Shown here: one piece after another, positions 17,650 through 27,476 of the stretch
How the letters are laid out: every line of letters begins with the position of its first letter
Numbering within the stretch: position 1 is the stretch's first letter
Source of the DNA: Aliidongia dinghuensis
Lineage (GTDB): Bacteria; Pseudomonadota; Alphaproteobacteria; ATCC43930; CGMCC-115725
Reading direction: 5' to 3'
DNA: 64,000 bases
NCBI RefSeq assembly: GCF_014643535.1
Contig: NZ_BMJQ01000018.1
Location: 1 to 64,000 of the forward strand
Notes under the pieces: model-generated
Seen by the model: the letters and a program-made list of their open reading frames with translations, nothing else
Database searches by the model: none
What the model was told of the DNA's origin: nothing
Position numbers and translations under genes: made by a program

Positions 17650-18987
17650 TCAACCCTCGCGCAGCATGTCGGCGACCGTTGCCTCGAGCGCGGTCTGTTC
17701 CGCCGTGGTGACCGGCTGCCAGTGCCGGCCCAGGCGCTGGCTGCGCCTTCCGCGCCGGTAGTCGGGTTCAGTCTCGACCGCGCGCTTCAAGTCGCCGAGC
17801 CGCGTCGATGCAAGATCGCGCGCCAGCACCCAGCCGCCGTCGACACTCGCCGCGACGAAGCCCCCGGCCAACAGCCGGTCGAGGCAGTTGGCGAGCACGC
17901 CGACCGGAGCCGCGAGCCGACCGGCCATGGTGCGGAACTGCATGGAGCCGCCGGTCCGCCCCTGCTCGACCAGGAGCGCCAGCACGGCGAGCCCGAGGTC
18001 GAGGTCGACCCGCGCCTGCGCCAGCGCCTCTTCCGGGGCGGCCAGGCCCCAGAGCGGCACCGCGGCCGCCACCTCGGCGCCGAACAGCACGACGCCCCAC
18101 GAGAGATACATCCACAGGAGAAAGATCGGGATCACCGCCATCGCGCCGTAGATCGCCTGATAAGAGTTGAAATGGGCGAGATAGAGCGTGAAGCCGGCTT
18201 TGCAGATCTCGAACAGCACGGTGGCGATGAGCGCGCCGATCGTCCCGTCGCGCCAGCGCACCGGGCAATGGGGGATGAGGCAGAACAAGAGGGTGAAGCC
18301 CAGCCATTCGAGCATGAACGGGGCATAGGCGGCGAGCACCCTTAAGCTTTCCTCGATCACGTGGTGCGACGCGCCGACCACGGCCAGGTCGCGGGTAATG
18401 CCGTTGAGGTTGGCCGTGACGGAAAGGCCGACGCCGAACAGGAGGGGCCCGAGCGTCAGCATGGTCCAGTAGATCAGGATCCGCGCCATCCAGCGCCGGG
18501 GCGCGTGCACCCGCCAGATCGCGTCCAGCCGGTCCTCGATCGTGGCGAGCAGCATGATCGCCGTCACCGCCAGCACGAGCAGGCCGATCGCCGTGGTCTT
18601 GCCGGCGCTCTGCGCGAAGCTGCTGATATATTCCTCGACCGTGGCGCCGACGGTCGGCACGAAATTGTCGAACATCAGCCGCAGCGCCCGCTCGCGCAGC
18701 TTGTCGAAGATCGGGAAGGCCGAGAGCACGGCCAGGCTGATCGCGAGCAGCGGCACGATCGAGACCAGCGTCGTGTAGCTCAGGGCGCCCGCGGCGGCGA
18801 AGCAGCCGTCCTCGATGAAGCGCTTCACCACATGGCGCAAGAAACGGACGGCACGATCCCACAGCTGCTCGGCCGGCTGCTGCGCATCCGGGACCGGCTG
18901 GGATTGGGGTGGGGGCTGGGGTCGGGCCGGTGCCGTCGCCACGCGCTCCCGTTCGGCCGCCTTCTGCTCGATCATGCCTTGCGCCAT
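17650..18987 (-). CDS. YihY/BrkB family inner-membrane protein with C-terminal winged-helix region
   Basis: This 445-residue protein has the YihY/virulence factor BrkB domain with about six membrane helices over residues 45-320. The signature segments GALSYTTLVSIVPLLAISLA and FLLWMYLSWGVVLFGAEVAA are present. After the last helix comes a soluble region of about 120 residues that contains a winged-helix-like segment (MAGRLAAPVGVLANCLDRLLAGGFV). The ATG at 18987 is chosen because the longer frame upstream codes for non-family sequence and runs toward the fabI promoter; an ATG four codons later is also possible. The function of the family is not settled. Older annotation as RNase BN is wrong for this family. 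Confidence 0.9.
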   Translation of the reverse strand: MAQGMIEQKAAERERVATAPARPQPPPQSQPVPDAQQPAEQLWDRAVRFLRHVVKRFIEDGCFAAAGALSYTTLVSIVPLLAISLAVLSAFPIFDKLRERALRLMFDNFVPTVGATVEEYISSFAQSAGKTTAIGLLVLAVTAIMLLATIEDRLDAIWRVHAPRRWMARILIYWTMLTLGPLLFGVGLSVTANLNGITRDLAVVGASHHVIEESLRVLAAYAPFMLEWLGFTLLFCLIPHCPVRWRDGTIGALIATVLFEICKAGFTLYLAHFNSYQAIYGAMAVIPIFLLWMYLSWGVVLFGAEVAAAVPLWGLAAPEEALAQARVDLDLGLAVLALLVEQGRTGGSMQFRTMAGRLAAPVGVLANCLDRLLAGGFVAASVDGGWVLARDLASTRLGDLKRAVETEPDYRRGRRSQRLGRHWQPVTTAEQTALEATVADMLREG

Positions 18988-19166
18988 GGCCGTCGCCCGG
19001 AGGAAACAGGATCCCCCGAGGGACGGATCCCAACTGTACGAGGGCGATGCGCCCTTTCCAAGCTTGGGCGCACGCATCCGGGGTCCAGGGGCATTCCCGC
19101 CGCCCGGTCCTTTCGTGTAGCATCGCGCCCAGTTTTGACCGTTATGCATTCAGGAGCAGCCATCTT

Positions 19167-19979
19167 ATGGCGAACGTTGGGACCCTAATGGCCGGCAAGC
19201 GAGGCCTGATCATGGGCGTGGCGAACCATATGTCGCTCGCCTGGCACATCGCCCAGGCCGTCCATGCCCAAGGGGGAGAGCTCGCCTTCACCTATCAGGG
19301 CGAAGCGCTGGAAAAGCGCGTGCGCCCGCTCGCGTCCAGCATCGGTTCGGATTTCCTCGTCGAATGCGACGTGACCGACGAGGCCTCGATGGACCGGACG
19401 TTCCAGGCGCTGGCCGACCGCTGGGGCGCGATCGATTTCGTCGTCCATGCGGTGGGCTTTTCGGACAAGGAGGAGCTGAAGGGGCGCTATTGCGACACGA
19501 CGCGCAGCAATTTCCTGCGGACGCTCGACATCTCCTGCTTCTCCTTCACCGACGTCTGCAAGCGGGCGAGCACGCTCATGCCCAATGGCGGCAGCCTGGT
19601 GACACTCACCTACCTCGGCGCCGAGCGCGTCATGCCGAACTACAACGTCATGGGCGTCGCCAAGGCAGCGCTCGAGACCAGCGTGCGCTATCTCGCGGTC
19701 GACCTCGGCGGCCAGGGTATCCGCGTCAACGGCATCTCCTACGGCCCGGTCAAGACCTTGGCCGCGTCCGGCATCAGCGACTTCCGCTACATCCTGAAGT
19801 GGAACCAGTATAACTCGCCCCTGAAGCGCAATGTCTCGAACGAGGACGTCGGCGGTAGCGGGCTCTATTTCGTGAGCGATCTCTCGAGCGGCGTCTCGGG
19901 CGAGATCCACCACGTCGACTGCGGCTATCACGTGGTCGGCATGAAGGCGGTCGACGCGCCGGACATTTCCGTCGTCTGA
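19167..19979 (+). CDS. fabI: Enoyl-ACP reductase FabI
   Basis: FabI reduces the enoyl-ACP double bond with NADH in the last step of each fatty-acid elongation cycle. The 270-residue protein has the FabI-type nucleotide motif GVANHMSLAWHIA. The catalytic pair is Y159-x6-K166 (YNVMGVAK) with Y149 upstream, as in Escherichia coli FabI. The C-terminal segment SPLKRNVSNEDVG is also typical. The ATG at 19167 follows an AGGAG site; the open frame further upstream is not family-like. Many FabI proteins read NxRSIAW in the first motif; here it is NHMSLAW. This is the main triclosan-type target class. Confidence 0.95.
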   Translation: MANVGTLMAGKRGLIMGVANHMSLAWHIAQAVHAQGGELAFTYQGEALEKRVRPLASSIGSDFLVECDVTDEASMDRTFQALADRWGAIDFVVHAVGFSDKEELKGRYCDTTRSNFLRTLDISCFSFTDVCKRASTLMPNGGSLVTLTYLGAERVMPNYNVMGVAKAALETSVRYLAVDLGGQGIRVNGISYGPVKTLAASGISDFRYILKWNQYNSPLKRNVSNEDVGGSGLYFVSDLSSGVSGEIHHVDCGYHVVGMKAVDAPDISVV

Positions 19980-19980
19980 C

Positions 19981-20048
19981 ACCCTCACGCTCCCGCTGAC
20001 GCGGGTCCCTCCCTCTTCCGTTCAGCGGGAGAGGGTCGGGGTGAGGGC
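19981..20048. repeat. Extragenic palindromic repeat, family B
   Basis: CCCTCAC...CTCCCGC at the left pairs with GCGGGAG...GTGAGGG at the right, giving a long interrupted hairpin between fabI and aroC. A related copy with the same outer arms lies at 29991-30060. Confidence 0.75.
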
Positions 20049-20086
20049 GTCGCCCGCGCATCGGTCGTCGAACAGAGGTAAGAGAT

Positions 20087-21169
20087 ATGGCCGGCAACAG
20101 CTTCGGCGCCCAATTCCGCTTCACCACCTGGGGCGAGAGCCACGGGCCCGCGATCGGCTGCGTCGTCGACGGTGTGCCGCCGCGCGTGCCGCTCGCCGAG
20201 GCCGACCTGCAGCAATGGCTCGACCGGCGCAAGCCCGGCCAGTCGCGCTTCACGACCCAGCGGCAGGAGCCCGACCGGGTGCGCATCCTGTCGGGCGTGT
20301 TCGAGGGCCTGACCACCGGCACGCCGATCTCGCTCGAGATCCTGAACGAGGACCAGCGGTCCAAGGACTATGGCGAGATCAAGGACAAGTTCCGCCCGGG
20401 CCACGCCGACTATACCTACTTCGCGAAATACGGCATCCGCGACTATCGCGGCGGCGGCCGGTCGTCGGCGCGCGAGACCGCGTCCCGCGTTGCCGCCGGC
20501 GGCGTCGCGCGCGCCGTACTGACGGCGCTCATCGGCCCCGGCATCCAGATCCGCGGCGCGCTCGTCCAGATGGGCCCGCACAAGATCGACCGCGCGCGCT
20601 GGGACTGGGCCCAAATCGAGCAGAACCCGTTCTGGTGCCCCGATCCGGTCGCGGCGGCCGAATGGGAGAGCTATCTCGACGGCGTGCGCAAGGCGGGCTC
20701 CTCGATCGGCGCCGTCATCGAGGTCGTGGCCTCCGGCGTGCCGGCCGGGCTCGGCAACCCGATCTATCAGAAGCTCGATGCCGACCTCGCCTCTGCCATG
20801 ATGTCGATCAATGCGGTAAAGGCGGTCGAGATCGGCGACGGCTTCGCGGCGGCCGCGCTTTCGGGCGAGGAGAATGCCGACGAGATGCGCATGGGCAATG
20901 ACGGCGTGCGCTTTCTCTCGAACCATGCGGGCGGCATCCTGGGCGGCATCTCGAGCGGCCAGGACGTGGTGGTACGCTTTGCGGTCAAGCCGACAAGCTC
21001 GATCCTGCAGCCGCGCCGCACGGTCGACAGCGCCGGCAACGAGACCGAGATCGTGACCAAGGGGCGGCACGACCCGTGCGTCGGCATTCGCGCCGTGCCG
21101 GTCGGCGAGGCGATGATGGCCCTGGTGTTGGCCGACCACGTGCTGCAGCATCGCGCACAGTGCGGCTAG
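20087..21169 (+). CDS. aroC: Chorismate synthase
   Basis: AroC forms chorismate from EPSP using reduced FMN, the last shikimate step and the branch point to tryptophan (trpF, trpB and trpA are in the same window). The 360-residue protein has the signatures GESHGPAIG near 16-24, [15 protein letters not shown] and [19 protein letters not shown]. Near the C-terminus is [19 protein letters not shown]. The ATG at 20087 follows AGAGGTAAGAG. It is preceded by fabI and a repeat, and followed after 13 bases by a sugar-binding protein gene that is functionally unrelated. Confidence 0.98.
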   Translation: MAGNSFGAQFRFTTWGESHGPAIGCVVDGVPPRVPLAEADLQQWLDRRKPGQSRFTTQRQEPDRVRILSGVFEGLTTGTPISLEILNEDQRSKDYGEIKDKFRPGHADYTYFAKYGIRDYRGGGRSSARETASRVAAGGVARAVLTALIGPGIQIRGALVQMGPHKIDRARWDWAQIEQNPFWCPDPVAAAEWESYLDGVRKAGSSIGAVIEVVASGVPAGLGNPIYQKLDADLASAMMSINAVKAVEIGDGFAAAALSGEENADEMRMGNDGVRFLSNHAGGILGGISSGQDVVVRFAVKPTSSILQPRRTVDSAGNETEIVTKGRHDPCVGIRAVPVGEAMMALVLADHVLQHRAQCG

Positions 21170-21182
21170 ACCACGGTCCTGG

Positions 21183-22151
21183 ATGCGCCTCATCCGCCGG
21201 ACGCGCCTCGCCAGCTTTCTGCTGGGCGCCCTGATCGGAGCGAGCCTTGCGGCGGCCGCCGCGATCCGGCCGACATCCGCCGCCGACATCGCCGGGCCGC
21301 ACCTGGCGCTCGTCATCAAGACGTTCCGCAATCCCTATTTCAAGACCATGGTCGAGGGTGCCAAGGATGGGGCGGCCGATTTCGGTGCCTCGCTCGAGGT
21401 CGCGGCACCCGATTTCGAGACGTCGGTCGACCAGCAGATCGACATCATCGATCGGCTGGTAAGCCAAAAGGTCGACGGCATCGTGGTCGCCCCTGCGGAC
21501 TCGGTCCGCGTGATCCCGGCGCTGAAGCGGGCCGAGGCGGCAAGCATTCCGATCGTCAACATCGATAACCCGATCGATCGCCAGGCCGCGATTGCGGCCG
21601 GCCTGACCCCGCCGCCGCTCGTGACGGTCGACAACAGCGACGGCGCCTATCGCGCGGTCAAGTCCGTGCTGGCGTCGTTTCCGCTGGCGCAGGCCCCGAT
21701 CAAGGCCGCGATCATCGAGGGCATCCCAGGCGCGGAGAACGGCGAGGCGCGCAAGGCCGGGGCGTTGAAGGCATTCGCCGAGCAGCCCCGTGTCCAGATC
21801 GTGGCATCCGAGAGCGGCAATTGGGAGCGCGACGAAGGAGAACGGGTCGCAGCGGCGATCATCGCCCGGACGCCGGACCTCGATCTCTTGTTCTGCGCCA
21901 ACGACAACATGGCGCTGGGCGCGCTCGCCGCGCTCGCCGCGCTCGGCGCCGCCGGCGCCCATGCCAAGATCATCGGCTACGACGCCTTGCCGGAAGCGCT
22001 CGAGGCCGTGCGCAACGGCGCGCTGGCCGCGACCGTCGACCAGCGCGCCGCCCGCCAGGGCCACATCGCCGTCGAATATCTGATGAAGCGCCTGAACGGC
22101 GAGAGCGTGCCGCCGGAAAGCTTCGTCGACGTGCGCATCGTCTCGGAATAG
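21183..22151 (+). CDS. Orphan periplasmic sugar-binding protein (RbsB-like, PBP1 fold)
   Basis: This 322-residue periplasmic binding protein of the ribose/galactose class has a Sec signal ending near PTSA-ADIAGP. Residues from about 38 onward carry the RbsB pattern (ALVIKTFRNPYFKTMVEGA, then VDGIVVAPADS and FCANDNMALGALAAL). No permease or ATPase gene is nearby. It begins 13 bases after aroC and may be cotranscribed only by proximity. It may serve a transporter encoded elsewhere or a chemoreceptor. Confidence 0.88.
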   Translation: MRLIRRTRLASFLLGALIGASLAAAAAIRPTSAADIAGPHLALVIKTFRNPYFKTMVEGAKDGAADFGASLEVAAPDFETSVDQQIDIIDRLVSQKVDGIVVAPADSVRVIPALKRAEAASIPIVNIDNPIDRQAAIAAGLTPPPLVTVDNSDGAYRAVKSVLASFPLAQAPIKAAIIEGIPGAENGEARKAGALKAFAEQPRVQIVASESGNWERDEGERVAAAIIARTPDLDLLFCANDNMALGALAALAALGAAGAHAKIIGYDALPEALEAVRNGALAATVDQRAARQGHIAVEYLMKRLNGESVPPESFVDVRIVSE

Positions 22152-22246
22152 CGCCCGCCGGGCTTCGCTCAAAACCGCGGGAGCGGGCTCGCCCGGCCGG
22201 CGGTTTGTGCTAGGCTCGGGCGCAAATTCAACGGCAACCGAGACGC

Positions 22247-22822
22247 ATGATGCCGCAACCCGACCATATCTCGGCCCTTGGTACGACGGACCCGGCCGAG
22301 CTCGACGACGACCTCCAGGCGATCTACACGAAATGCGTGGAGAAGCTGGGCTTCGTGCCGAACGTCTACCACGCCTACAGCCTGCGCCCGGCCAAGCTCC
22401 GCAACTTCATCAACATGTACAACGAGCTGATGCTGGCGCCCTCGGGCCTCTCCAAGCTCGAGCGCGAGATGGTCGCCGTCACCGTGTCGTCCGCCAACCG
22501 CTGCTATTATTGCCTGGTCGCCCATGGCCAGGCGGTACGCCGGCTTTCGGGCGATCCGGAGCTGGGCGAGATGATCGCGCTCAACTATCGGGTGGCCAAA
22601 CTCGACGCTCGTCAGCGCGCCATGCTCGATTTCGCTTGGAAGCTGACGACGACACCCCATCTCGTCGACGACGGCGACCGCGATGCGCTGCGCCGGGCGG
22701 GCTTGAGCGAGGAGGACATCTTCGACCTCGCCGAGACGACCGCGTTCTTCAACCTGTCGAACCGGATGGCGTCCGCGACCGACATGATGCCCAACCGCGA
22801 GTATCACAAACTCGATCGCTGA
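22247..22822 (+). CDS. AhpD-like peroxidase-related protein (carboxymuconolactone decarboxylase family)
   Basis: This 191-residue all-helical protein has the AhpD redox motif C86-YY-C89-LVA-H93, preceded by E72/E74 in KLEREMVAVTVSSANR. Family members reduce peroxides or partner disulfides with a CxxC-based proton relay. The length and the N-terminal FVPNVYHAYSLRPAKL segment match the 'peroxidase-related' subgroup rather than true AhpD. The start is ATG 22247 (a second ATG follows directly). No ahpC lies beside it. sppA begins 54 bases downstream. Confidence 0.87.
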   Translation: MMPQPDHISALGTTDPAELDDDLQAIYTKCVEKLGFVPNVYHAYSLRPAKLRNFINMYNELMLAPSGLSKLEREMVAVTVSSANRCYYCLVAHGQAVRRLSGDPELGEMIALNYRVAKLDARQRAMLDFAWKLTTTPHLVDDGDRDALRRAGLSEEDIFDLAETTAFFNLSNRMASATDMMPNREYHKLDR

Positions 22823-22876
22823 GCGCCGCGGCCTCACATCCTTTCGTCAGCTTAAGCGATCAGGAACCTTCGTCCC

Positions 22877-24658
22877 ATGCGCTTCATCCTGTGGTTCTTC
22901 GCCGTGATCGGCGTGATCGCCGTTGCCGTGTTCGGGCTCGGCGCCTATGCGGCGTACCATTTCGCCTCGAAGACGCCCGAGATCGCCGACACGACGGTCC
23001 TGCGCTTCGACTTCCAGCGCCCGATGACCGAGCGGGCCTCGGTCGGGCTCGCGAGCCAGCTGCTCGGCAACCATGCGCAGAGCTTCACCGACACGATCGA
23101 CGCCATCCGCCGTGCCGCCGACGACCCGCGCGTGCGCGGGCTGGTGGCGCGCACCGGCGAGGTGCCCTTGGGCCTGGGCCAGGTCCAGGAGCTGCGCGAC
23201 GCGATCGGCCAGTTCCGCAGCCACGGCAAGTTCGCCTATGCCTATGCCGAGACCTTCGGTGACCTGGGCGGCGGCACGCGCGCTTATTATCTCTCGACCG
23301 CGTTCGACGAGATCTGGCTGCAGCCGGTGGGCGCGGTCGGCCTGATCGGCGTCGCGGCCGAGCTGCCGTTCTTCAAGGGCACGCTCGACAAGCTGGGCGT
23401 CACCGCCGCGTTCGACCGGCGTGCGGAATACAAGTCGGCGATGACCCAGATGACCGCGACGAAGCTGCCCGACACGGATCGCGAGGCGTTCGTCGGCCTC
23501 ATCCACTCCGTGTACGACCAGACGGCGAACGGCATCGCGGACGCCCGCAAGCTCAAGCCCGACGAGGTGCGCACGCTGATCGACAACGGCCCGTACCTGA
23601 CCGACGAGGCACTGGCGAAGCGCCTCGTCGACCATGTCGGCTATGCCGACGAGGCGTTCGAGGCCGCGCGCAAGAAGGCGGGATCGGGTGCGAAGCTCAT
23701 GAACGGGCCCGAGTACCTGACCGCCGCCAAGGTCGGTGCGCCGACGGGCCAGGTGATCGCCCTGGTGCGCGCGGTCGGCGAGATCCGCAGCGGCCATAAC
23801 CCGGACGGCCCGGCCAGCGACGAGGACGGTGTCGCCGCAGACGACCTCGTCAAGGCGCTCGACCAGGCGCGGCGCGACAGCGCGGTCAAGGCGGTCGTGC
23901 TGCGCATCGATAGCCCGGGCGGCTCGGCGATCGCGTCGGAGACGATCTGGCGCGCGGTCAAGCGGACCCATGACGCGGGCAAGCCGGTCGTGGTCAGCAT
24001 GGGCAATGTTGCCGCCTCCGGCGGCTATTACATCGCGACGCCGGCCGACAAGATCGTGGCCGAGCCGGGCACGCTCACCGGTTCGATCGGCGTGTTCAGC
24101 GGCAAGCTCATCACCGGCGGCCTGTGGGACAAGATCGGCGTCAGCTGGGACGAGGTGAGCCAGGGCCGCAATGCCGGCATCGACAGCTCGCTGCACGACT
24201 TCACGCCGGACCAGCACGACAAGTTCGAGCGTTCGCTCGATCAGGTCTATCACGCCTTCATCGGCCATGTGGCCGACGGCCGCAAGCTCGACCCGGTCAA
24301 GGCCGAGGCCATCGCCAAGGGCCGCGTCTGGACGGGCGCCCAGGCCAAGGACAACGGGCTCGTCGACGCGCTGGGCGGCCTCGACACGGCGGTCACGCTC
24401 GCGAAGCAGGCGGCGCATATCGCCCCCGACGCAACGATCACGCTCCGGCCCTATCCGCAGCCGAAGTCCACGGTCGAGCGCATCATGGCCGACCTGTCGG
24501 ACGGGAACGAGGACGGCAGCAGCGCCCGCGCCGCGGCGGCGATCGACCGGCTTGCCGCCCTGGCGCCGCTCCTCGCCCGGCTCGATGCCGTGACGCGCGC
24601 GCTCGAAGATACCGACGGCGCGCGCGCGACGATGCCGCCGGTCGAACTCGGCCACTAA
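22877..24658 (+). CDS. sppA: Signal peptide peptidase SppA, 67K type
   Basis: This 593-residue membrane-anchored protease degrades cleaved signal peptides. It has an N-terminal helix at 3-27 and the double peptidase S49 layout of the long form. The general-base lysine is K186 in RRAEYKSAM within the first half. The nucleophile is S381 in NVAASGGYYIA within the second half. RIDSPGGSAIAS marks the second S49 domain. The C-terminal 60 residues are Ala-rich and poorly conserved. The ATG at 22877 gives a normal start directly before the anchor. Confidence 0.95.
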   Translation: MRFILWFFAVIGVIAVAVFGLGAYAAYHFASKTPEIADTTVLRFDFQRPMTERASVGLASQLLGNHAQSFTDTIDAIRRAADDPRVRGLVARTGEVPLGLGQVQELRDAIGQFRSHGKFAYAYAETFGDLGGGTRAYYLSTAFDEIWLQPVGAVGLIGVAAELPFFKGTLDKLGVTAAFDRRAEYKSAMTQMTATKLPDTDREAFVGLIHSVYDQTANGIADARKLKPDEVRTLIDNGPYLTDEALAKRLVDHVGYADEAFEAARKKAGSGAKLMNGPEYLTAAKVGAPTGQVIALVRAVGEIRSGHNPDGPASDEDGVAADDLVKALDQARRDSAVKAVVLRIDSPGGSAIASETIWRAVKRTHDAGKPVVVSMGNVAASGGYYIATPADKIVAEPGTLTGSIGVFSGKLITGGLWDKIGVSWDEVSQGRNAGIDSSLHDFTPDQHDKFERSLDQVYHAFIGHVADGRKLDPVKAEAIAKGRVWTGAQAKDNGLVDALGGLDTAVTLAKQAAHIAPDATITLRPYPQPKSTVERIMADLSDGNEDGSSARAAAAIDRLAALAPLLARLDAVTRALEDTDGARATMPPVELGH

Positions 24659-24675
24659 GGGAGGCGAGGCTGCCG

Positions 24676-25341
24676 ATGGTGCCGTTCGACCCGATCCTCG
24701 CCCGCGCCGTCGAGCGGCATGGCGAGGCCGCCGTCAATAATGCGCTGCCGACGGTCAAGAGTGCGGAAGAACTCGCCGCCGTGCCGGACGACCGCTATCT
24801 CTCGCTCCTTTGCCTGCGCGTGTTCCGCGCCGGCTTGAAGCATTCGCTCGTCGACCAGAAATGGCCGGGTTTCGAGGCCGTGTTCCACGGCTTCGACCCC
24901 GCGGCCGTCGCGGCCATGACCGAGGAGGAGCTGGAGCCGCTCATGGGCGACACGCGGCTCATCCGCCATTGGGGCAAGCTCAAGTCCGTGCCGGCCAATG
25001 CGGCCGCCCTCCGCGCGATCTCGGCAGAGGCCGGCGGCTTCGGGCGCTGGCTCGCCTCGTTCCCGGCCGAGCGGACGCTCGAACTCTGGGACGCGCTTTC
25101 CAAGCGCTTCACCCAGCTCGGCGGCGATTCGGCCCCGCGCTTCCTGCGCATGGCCGGGCGCGACACGTTCGTCTTCAGCCCGTCGGTCGAGGTAGCGCTC
25201 GTCGAATGGGGCATCACCGACGGCGGCAAGGGCAAGGCCGCGCGCGCCGGGGCCGCGGCACAATTCGTCGAATGGCGCCGCACGACCGGCCGGCCGCTCG
25301 CCCATCTGTCGATGATCCTCGCCTACTCGGTGCCGGAGTAG
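24676..25341 (+). CDS. DNA-3-methyladenine glycosylase I (Tag-like)
   Basis: This 221-residue protein resembles Tag base-excision glycosylases. The core RAGLKHSLVDQKWPGFEAVFHGFDPAAV...LMGDTRLIRHWGKLKSVPANA matches the Tag pattern of tryptophan, FDP and IRHxGK. Classical Tag enzymes also have a Zn-binding site with an N-terminal Cys and C-terminal His/Cys. That N-terminal Cys is not evident here, so this is a divergent member. It begins 17 bases after sppA behind a GGGAGG site (ATG 24676). It probably removes alkylated bases, but activity on 3-methyladenine is not proven by sequence. Confidence 0.8.
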   Translation: MVPFDPILARAVERHGEAAVNNALPTVKSAEELAAVPDDRYLSLLCLRVFRAGLKHSLVDQKWPGFEAVFHGFDPAAVAAMTEEELEPLMGDTRLIRHWGKLKSVPANAAALRAISAEAGGFGRWLASFPAERTLELWDALSKRFTQLGGDSAPRFLRMAGRDTFVFSPSVEVALVEWGITDGGKGKAARAGAAAQFVEWRRTTGRPLAHLSMILAYSVPE

Positions 25342-25364
25342 CGACGGCACGTCAGCGACTTAAC

Positions 25365-25385
25365 ATTCCCGCCTCGCGCGGGAAT
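25365..25385. repeat. Single hairpin unit of repeat family A, between convergent genes
   Basis: ATTCCCGC-CTCGC-GCGGGAAT is a perfect 8-bp stem with a 5-base loop, followed by AACGA. It equals one arm of the family A elements and lies between the convergent ends of the Tag-like gene and ptrB. It may act in transcript termination or 3'-end protection. Confidence 0.6.
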
Positions 25386-25398
25386 AACGAATTGAGTG

Positions 25399-27456
25399 TC
25401 ACCCGCCGAATGCATCGATGACGAAGGCATATTCCTCGGCGACCTCGATCAGGCGGTCGAAGCGGCCGGACTTGCCGCCGTGGCCGGCGCCCATGTTGGT
25501 CTTCGATACCAGCACATTGTCGTCGGTCTTGAGCGCCCTGAGCTTCGCCGCCCATTTCGCCGGTTCCCAGTAGGTGACGCGCGGGTCATTCAAGCCCGCG
25601 GTGATCATCAGCGGCGGATAGGCCTGCGCCTCGACATTGTCGTAGGGCGAATAGGAGCGGATATGCTCGAACGCCGCCCGGTCGGTGATGGGGTTGCCCC
25701 ATTCCGGCCATTCCGGCGGCGTCAGCGGCAGGCTCGCGTCCTGCATGGTGTTGAGCGCGTCGACGAACGGCACATGGGCCACGACCGCGCGCCAGAGCTC
25801 CGGCGCCTCGTTGACGATGACGCCCATGAGCTGGCCGCCGGCCGAGCCGCCAGAGGCCGAAATGCCGCCGGGTGCGGCATAACCTTCGGCCTCAAGAAAG
25901 CGCGCCGCATCGATGAAGTCGTTGAACGTGTTGTGCCGCCGGTCGAGCTTGCCCGCCTCGTACCAGCCGTATCCCAGCTCGTCGCCGCCGCGGATGTGGG
26001 CGATCGCATAGGCGAAGCCGCGGTCCAAGAGCGAGATGCGTGCCGAGCTGAAGCTCGGGCTCATGCCGAGGCCGTAGGCGCCATAGCCATAGAGATGCAG
26101 CGGCTTGCCCCGGCCCTTCGTCCAGCCCTTGCGATAGACGAGTGAGATCGGCACCAGCGCGCCGTCGCGCGCCGGCGCCATCAGCCGCTCGGTCGCATAG
26201 TCGCCCGGATCGTAGCCCGACGGGATCTCCTGGACCTTGAGCACGGTCAGGCGCCGCTCGGTGACGTCGAAGTCATAGGTCGTGGCCGGCGTCGCCATCG
26301 AGGAATATTCGAGCCGGATCGTGGCAGGATCGACCGCCGGCGTGGCGCCGATGCCCGCCTGATAAGCGGCCTCCGGGAATTCAACCGCGAATTCCGTGCC
26401 GTCGGCCTGGCGCAGGATGACCTGGTCGAGGCCGTTATGGCGCTCTTCCAGCGCCAGGAACCGCTGGAACGCGACGAGACCGCGGATATAGCGCTGGTCG
26501 CTGCCGGCGATCAGCTCGACCCAATAGGCCGGCTCGGGCGCAGTGAGCGACGCGCGCACGACGCGGAAATTCTTGTGCGTGTCGTTGACGCGGATATAGA
26601 GCGCGCCGCCGCCATGGTCGACATGGTACTCGCGCCCCGGCTCGCGCGCGGCGATGAGGTGCTGGATCGCGAACGGGTCGGCCGCCGGCACGAAGCGCAC
26701 CTCGCTCGTCACATGGTCGCCGGTCAGGAGGAAGATCACCTCGCGGCTCTGGGACTTGGCGACGCCGACGCGGAAGCCCTCGTCCGTCTCCTCGTAGAGC
26801 ACCTGGTCTTCCGACACCGGGCGGCCCAGCACGTGGGCGCGGATCTGGTAGGGTCGCCAAGCTTGGTTCACGACCGTATAGAGCAGCACGCGCCCGTCGG
26901 CCGACCAGACCGGCTGGCCCATCGTCTCCGGGATCTCGACCGGCAGCAGGGCACCGGTTTCCAGGTTCTTGACGTGCAGCGTGAAGCGCTCGGCGCCGCT
27001 GTCGTCGGCGCTATAGGCCAGCAGCTTGCCGTCGGGGCTGACCGAGAAGGCGGCGAGCTTGAAGAATTCCTTGCCCTCGGCCAGCGCCGGCTCGTCGAGC
27101 AACAGCTCCTCGGGCCCGCCCCCAACCGGCCGGCGATACCATTTGCGATACTGCGCACCGGTCTCGAAGCGCCACTGGTAGAGATGGCCGTTCTCCTCGA
27201 CCGGCACCGAGGCATCGTCCTCCTTGATGCGCCCCTTCATCTCGGCGAACAGCGTCTCGACCAGCGGCTCGAGCGGCTGCATCACCGCGCGGAAATAGGC
27301 GTTCTCGGCCTCGAGATGGGCCAGGATCTCCGGATCGTCGACCGTCGGGTATTTCGGGTCGCGCAGCCAATGGTACGGGTCCTCGATCATGACGCCGTGC
27401 CGCTCGTAGCTGTGGGGCTTCAAGGCAGCGACGGGTGGAACGGGGCGATCGGACAT
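25399..27456 (-). CDS. ptrB: Oligopeptidase B (prolyl oligopeptidase family S9A)
   Basis: This serine peptidase of about 685 residues cleaves short peptides after basic residues. An N-terminal beta-propeller (about 70-400) covers a C-terminal alpha/beta-hydrolase domain. The nucleophile is in GGSAGG near residue 533, the aspartate in GLNDPRV and the histidine in GAGHGGKSGR. The conserved RGGDELGYGWYEAGK segment of oligopeptidase B is present. The ATG at 27456 is preferred over an in-frame GTG four codons earlier. No signal peptide is seen, so it is cytoplasmic. It stands alone and is convergent with the Tag-like gene. Confidence 0.95.
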   Translation of the reverse strand: MSDRPVPPVAALKPHSYERHGVMIEDPYHWLRDPKYPTVDDPEILAHLEAENAYFRAVMQPLEPLVETLFAEMKGRIKEDDASVPVEENGHLYQWRFETGAQYRKWYRRPVGGGPEELLLDEPALAEGKEFFKLAAFSVSPDGKLLAYSADDSGAERFTLHVKNLETGALLPVEIPETMGQPVWSADGRVLLYTVVNQAWRPYQIRAHVLGRPVSEDQVLYEETDEGFRVGVAKSQSREVIFLLTGDHVTSEVRFVPAADPFAIQHLIAAREPGREYHVDHGGGALYIRVNDTHKNFRVVRASLTAPEPAYWVELIAGSDQRYIRGLVAFQRFLALEERHNGLDQVILRQADGTEFAVEFPEAAYQAGIGATPAVDPATIRLEYSSMATPATTYDFDVTERRLTVLKVQEIPSGYDPGDYATERLMAPARDGALVPISLVYRKGWTKGRGKPLHLYGYGAYGLGMSPSFSSARISLLDRGFAYAIAHIRGGDELGYGWYEAGKLDRRHNTFNDFIDAARFLEAEGYAAPGGISASGGSAGGQLMGVIVNEAPELWRAVVAHVPFVDALNTMQDASLPLTPPEWPEWGNPITDRAAFEHIRSYSPYDNVEAQAYPPLMITAGLNDPRVTYWEPAKWAAKLRALKTDDNVLVSKTNMGAGHGGKSGRFDRLIEVAEEYAFVIDAFGG

Positions 27457-27476
27457 GGCTGGGGGCACTCTGAAGC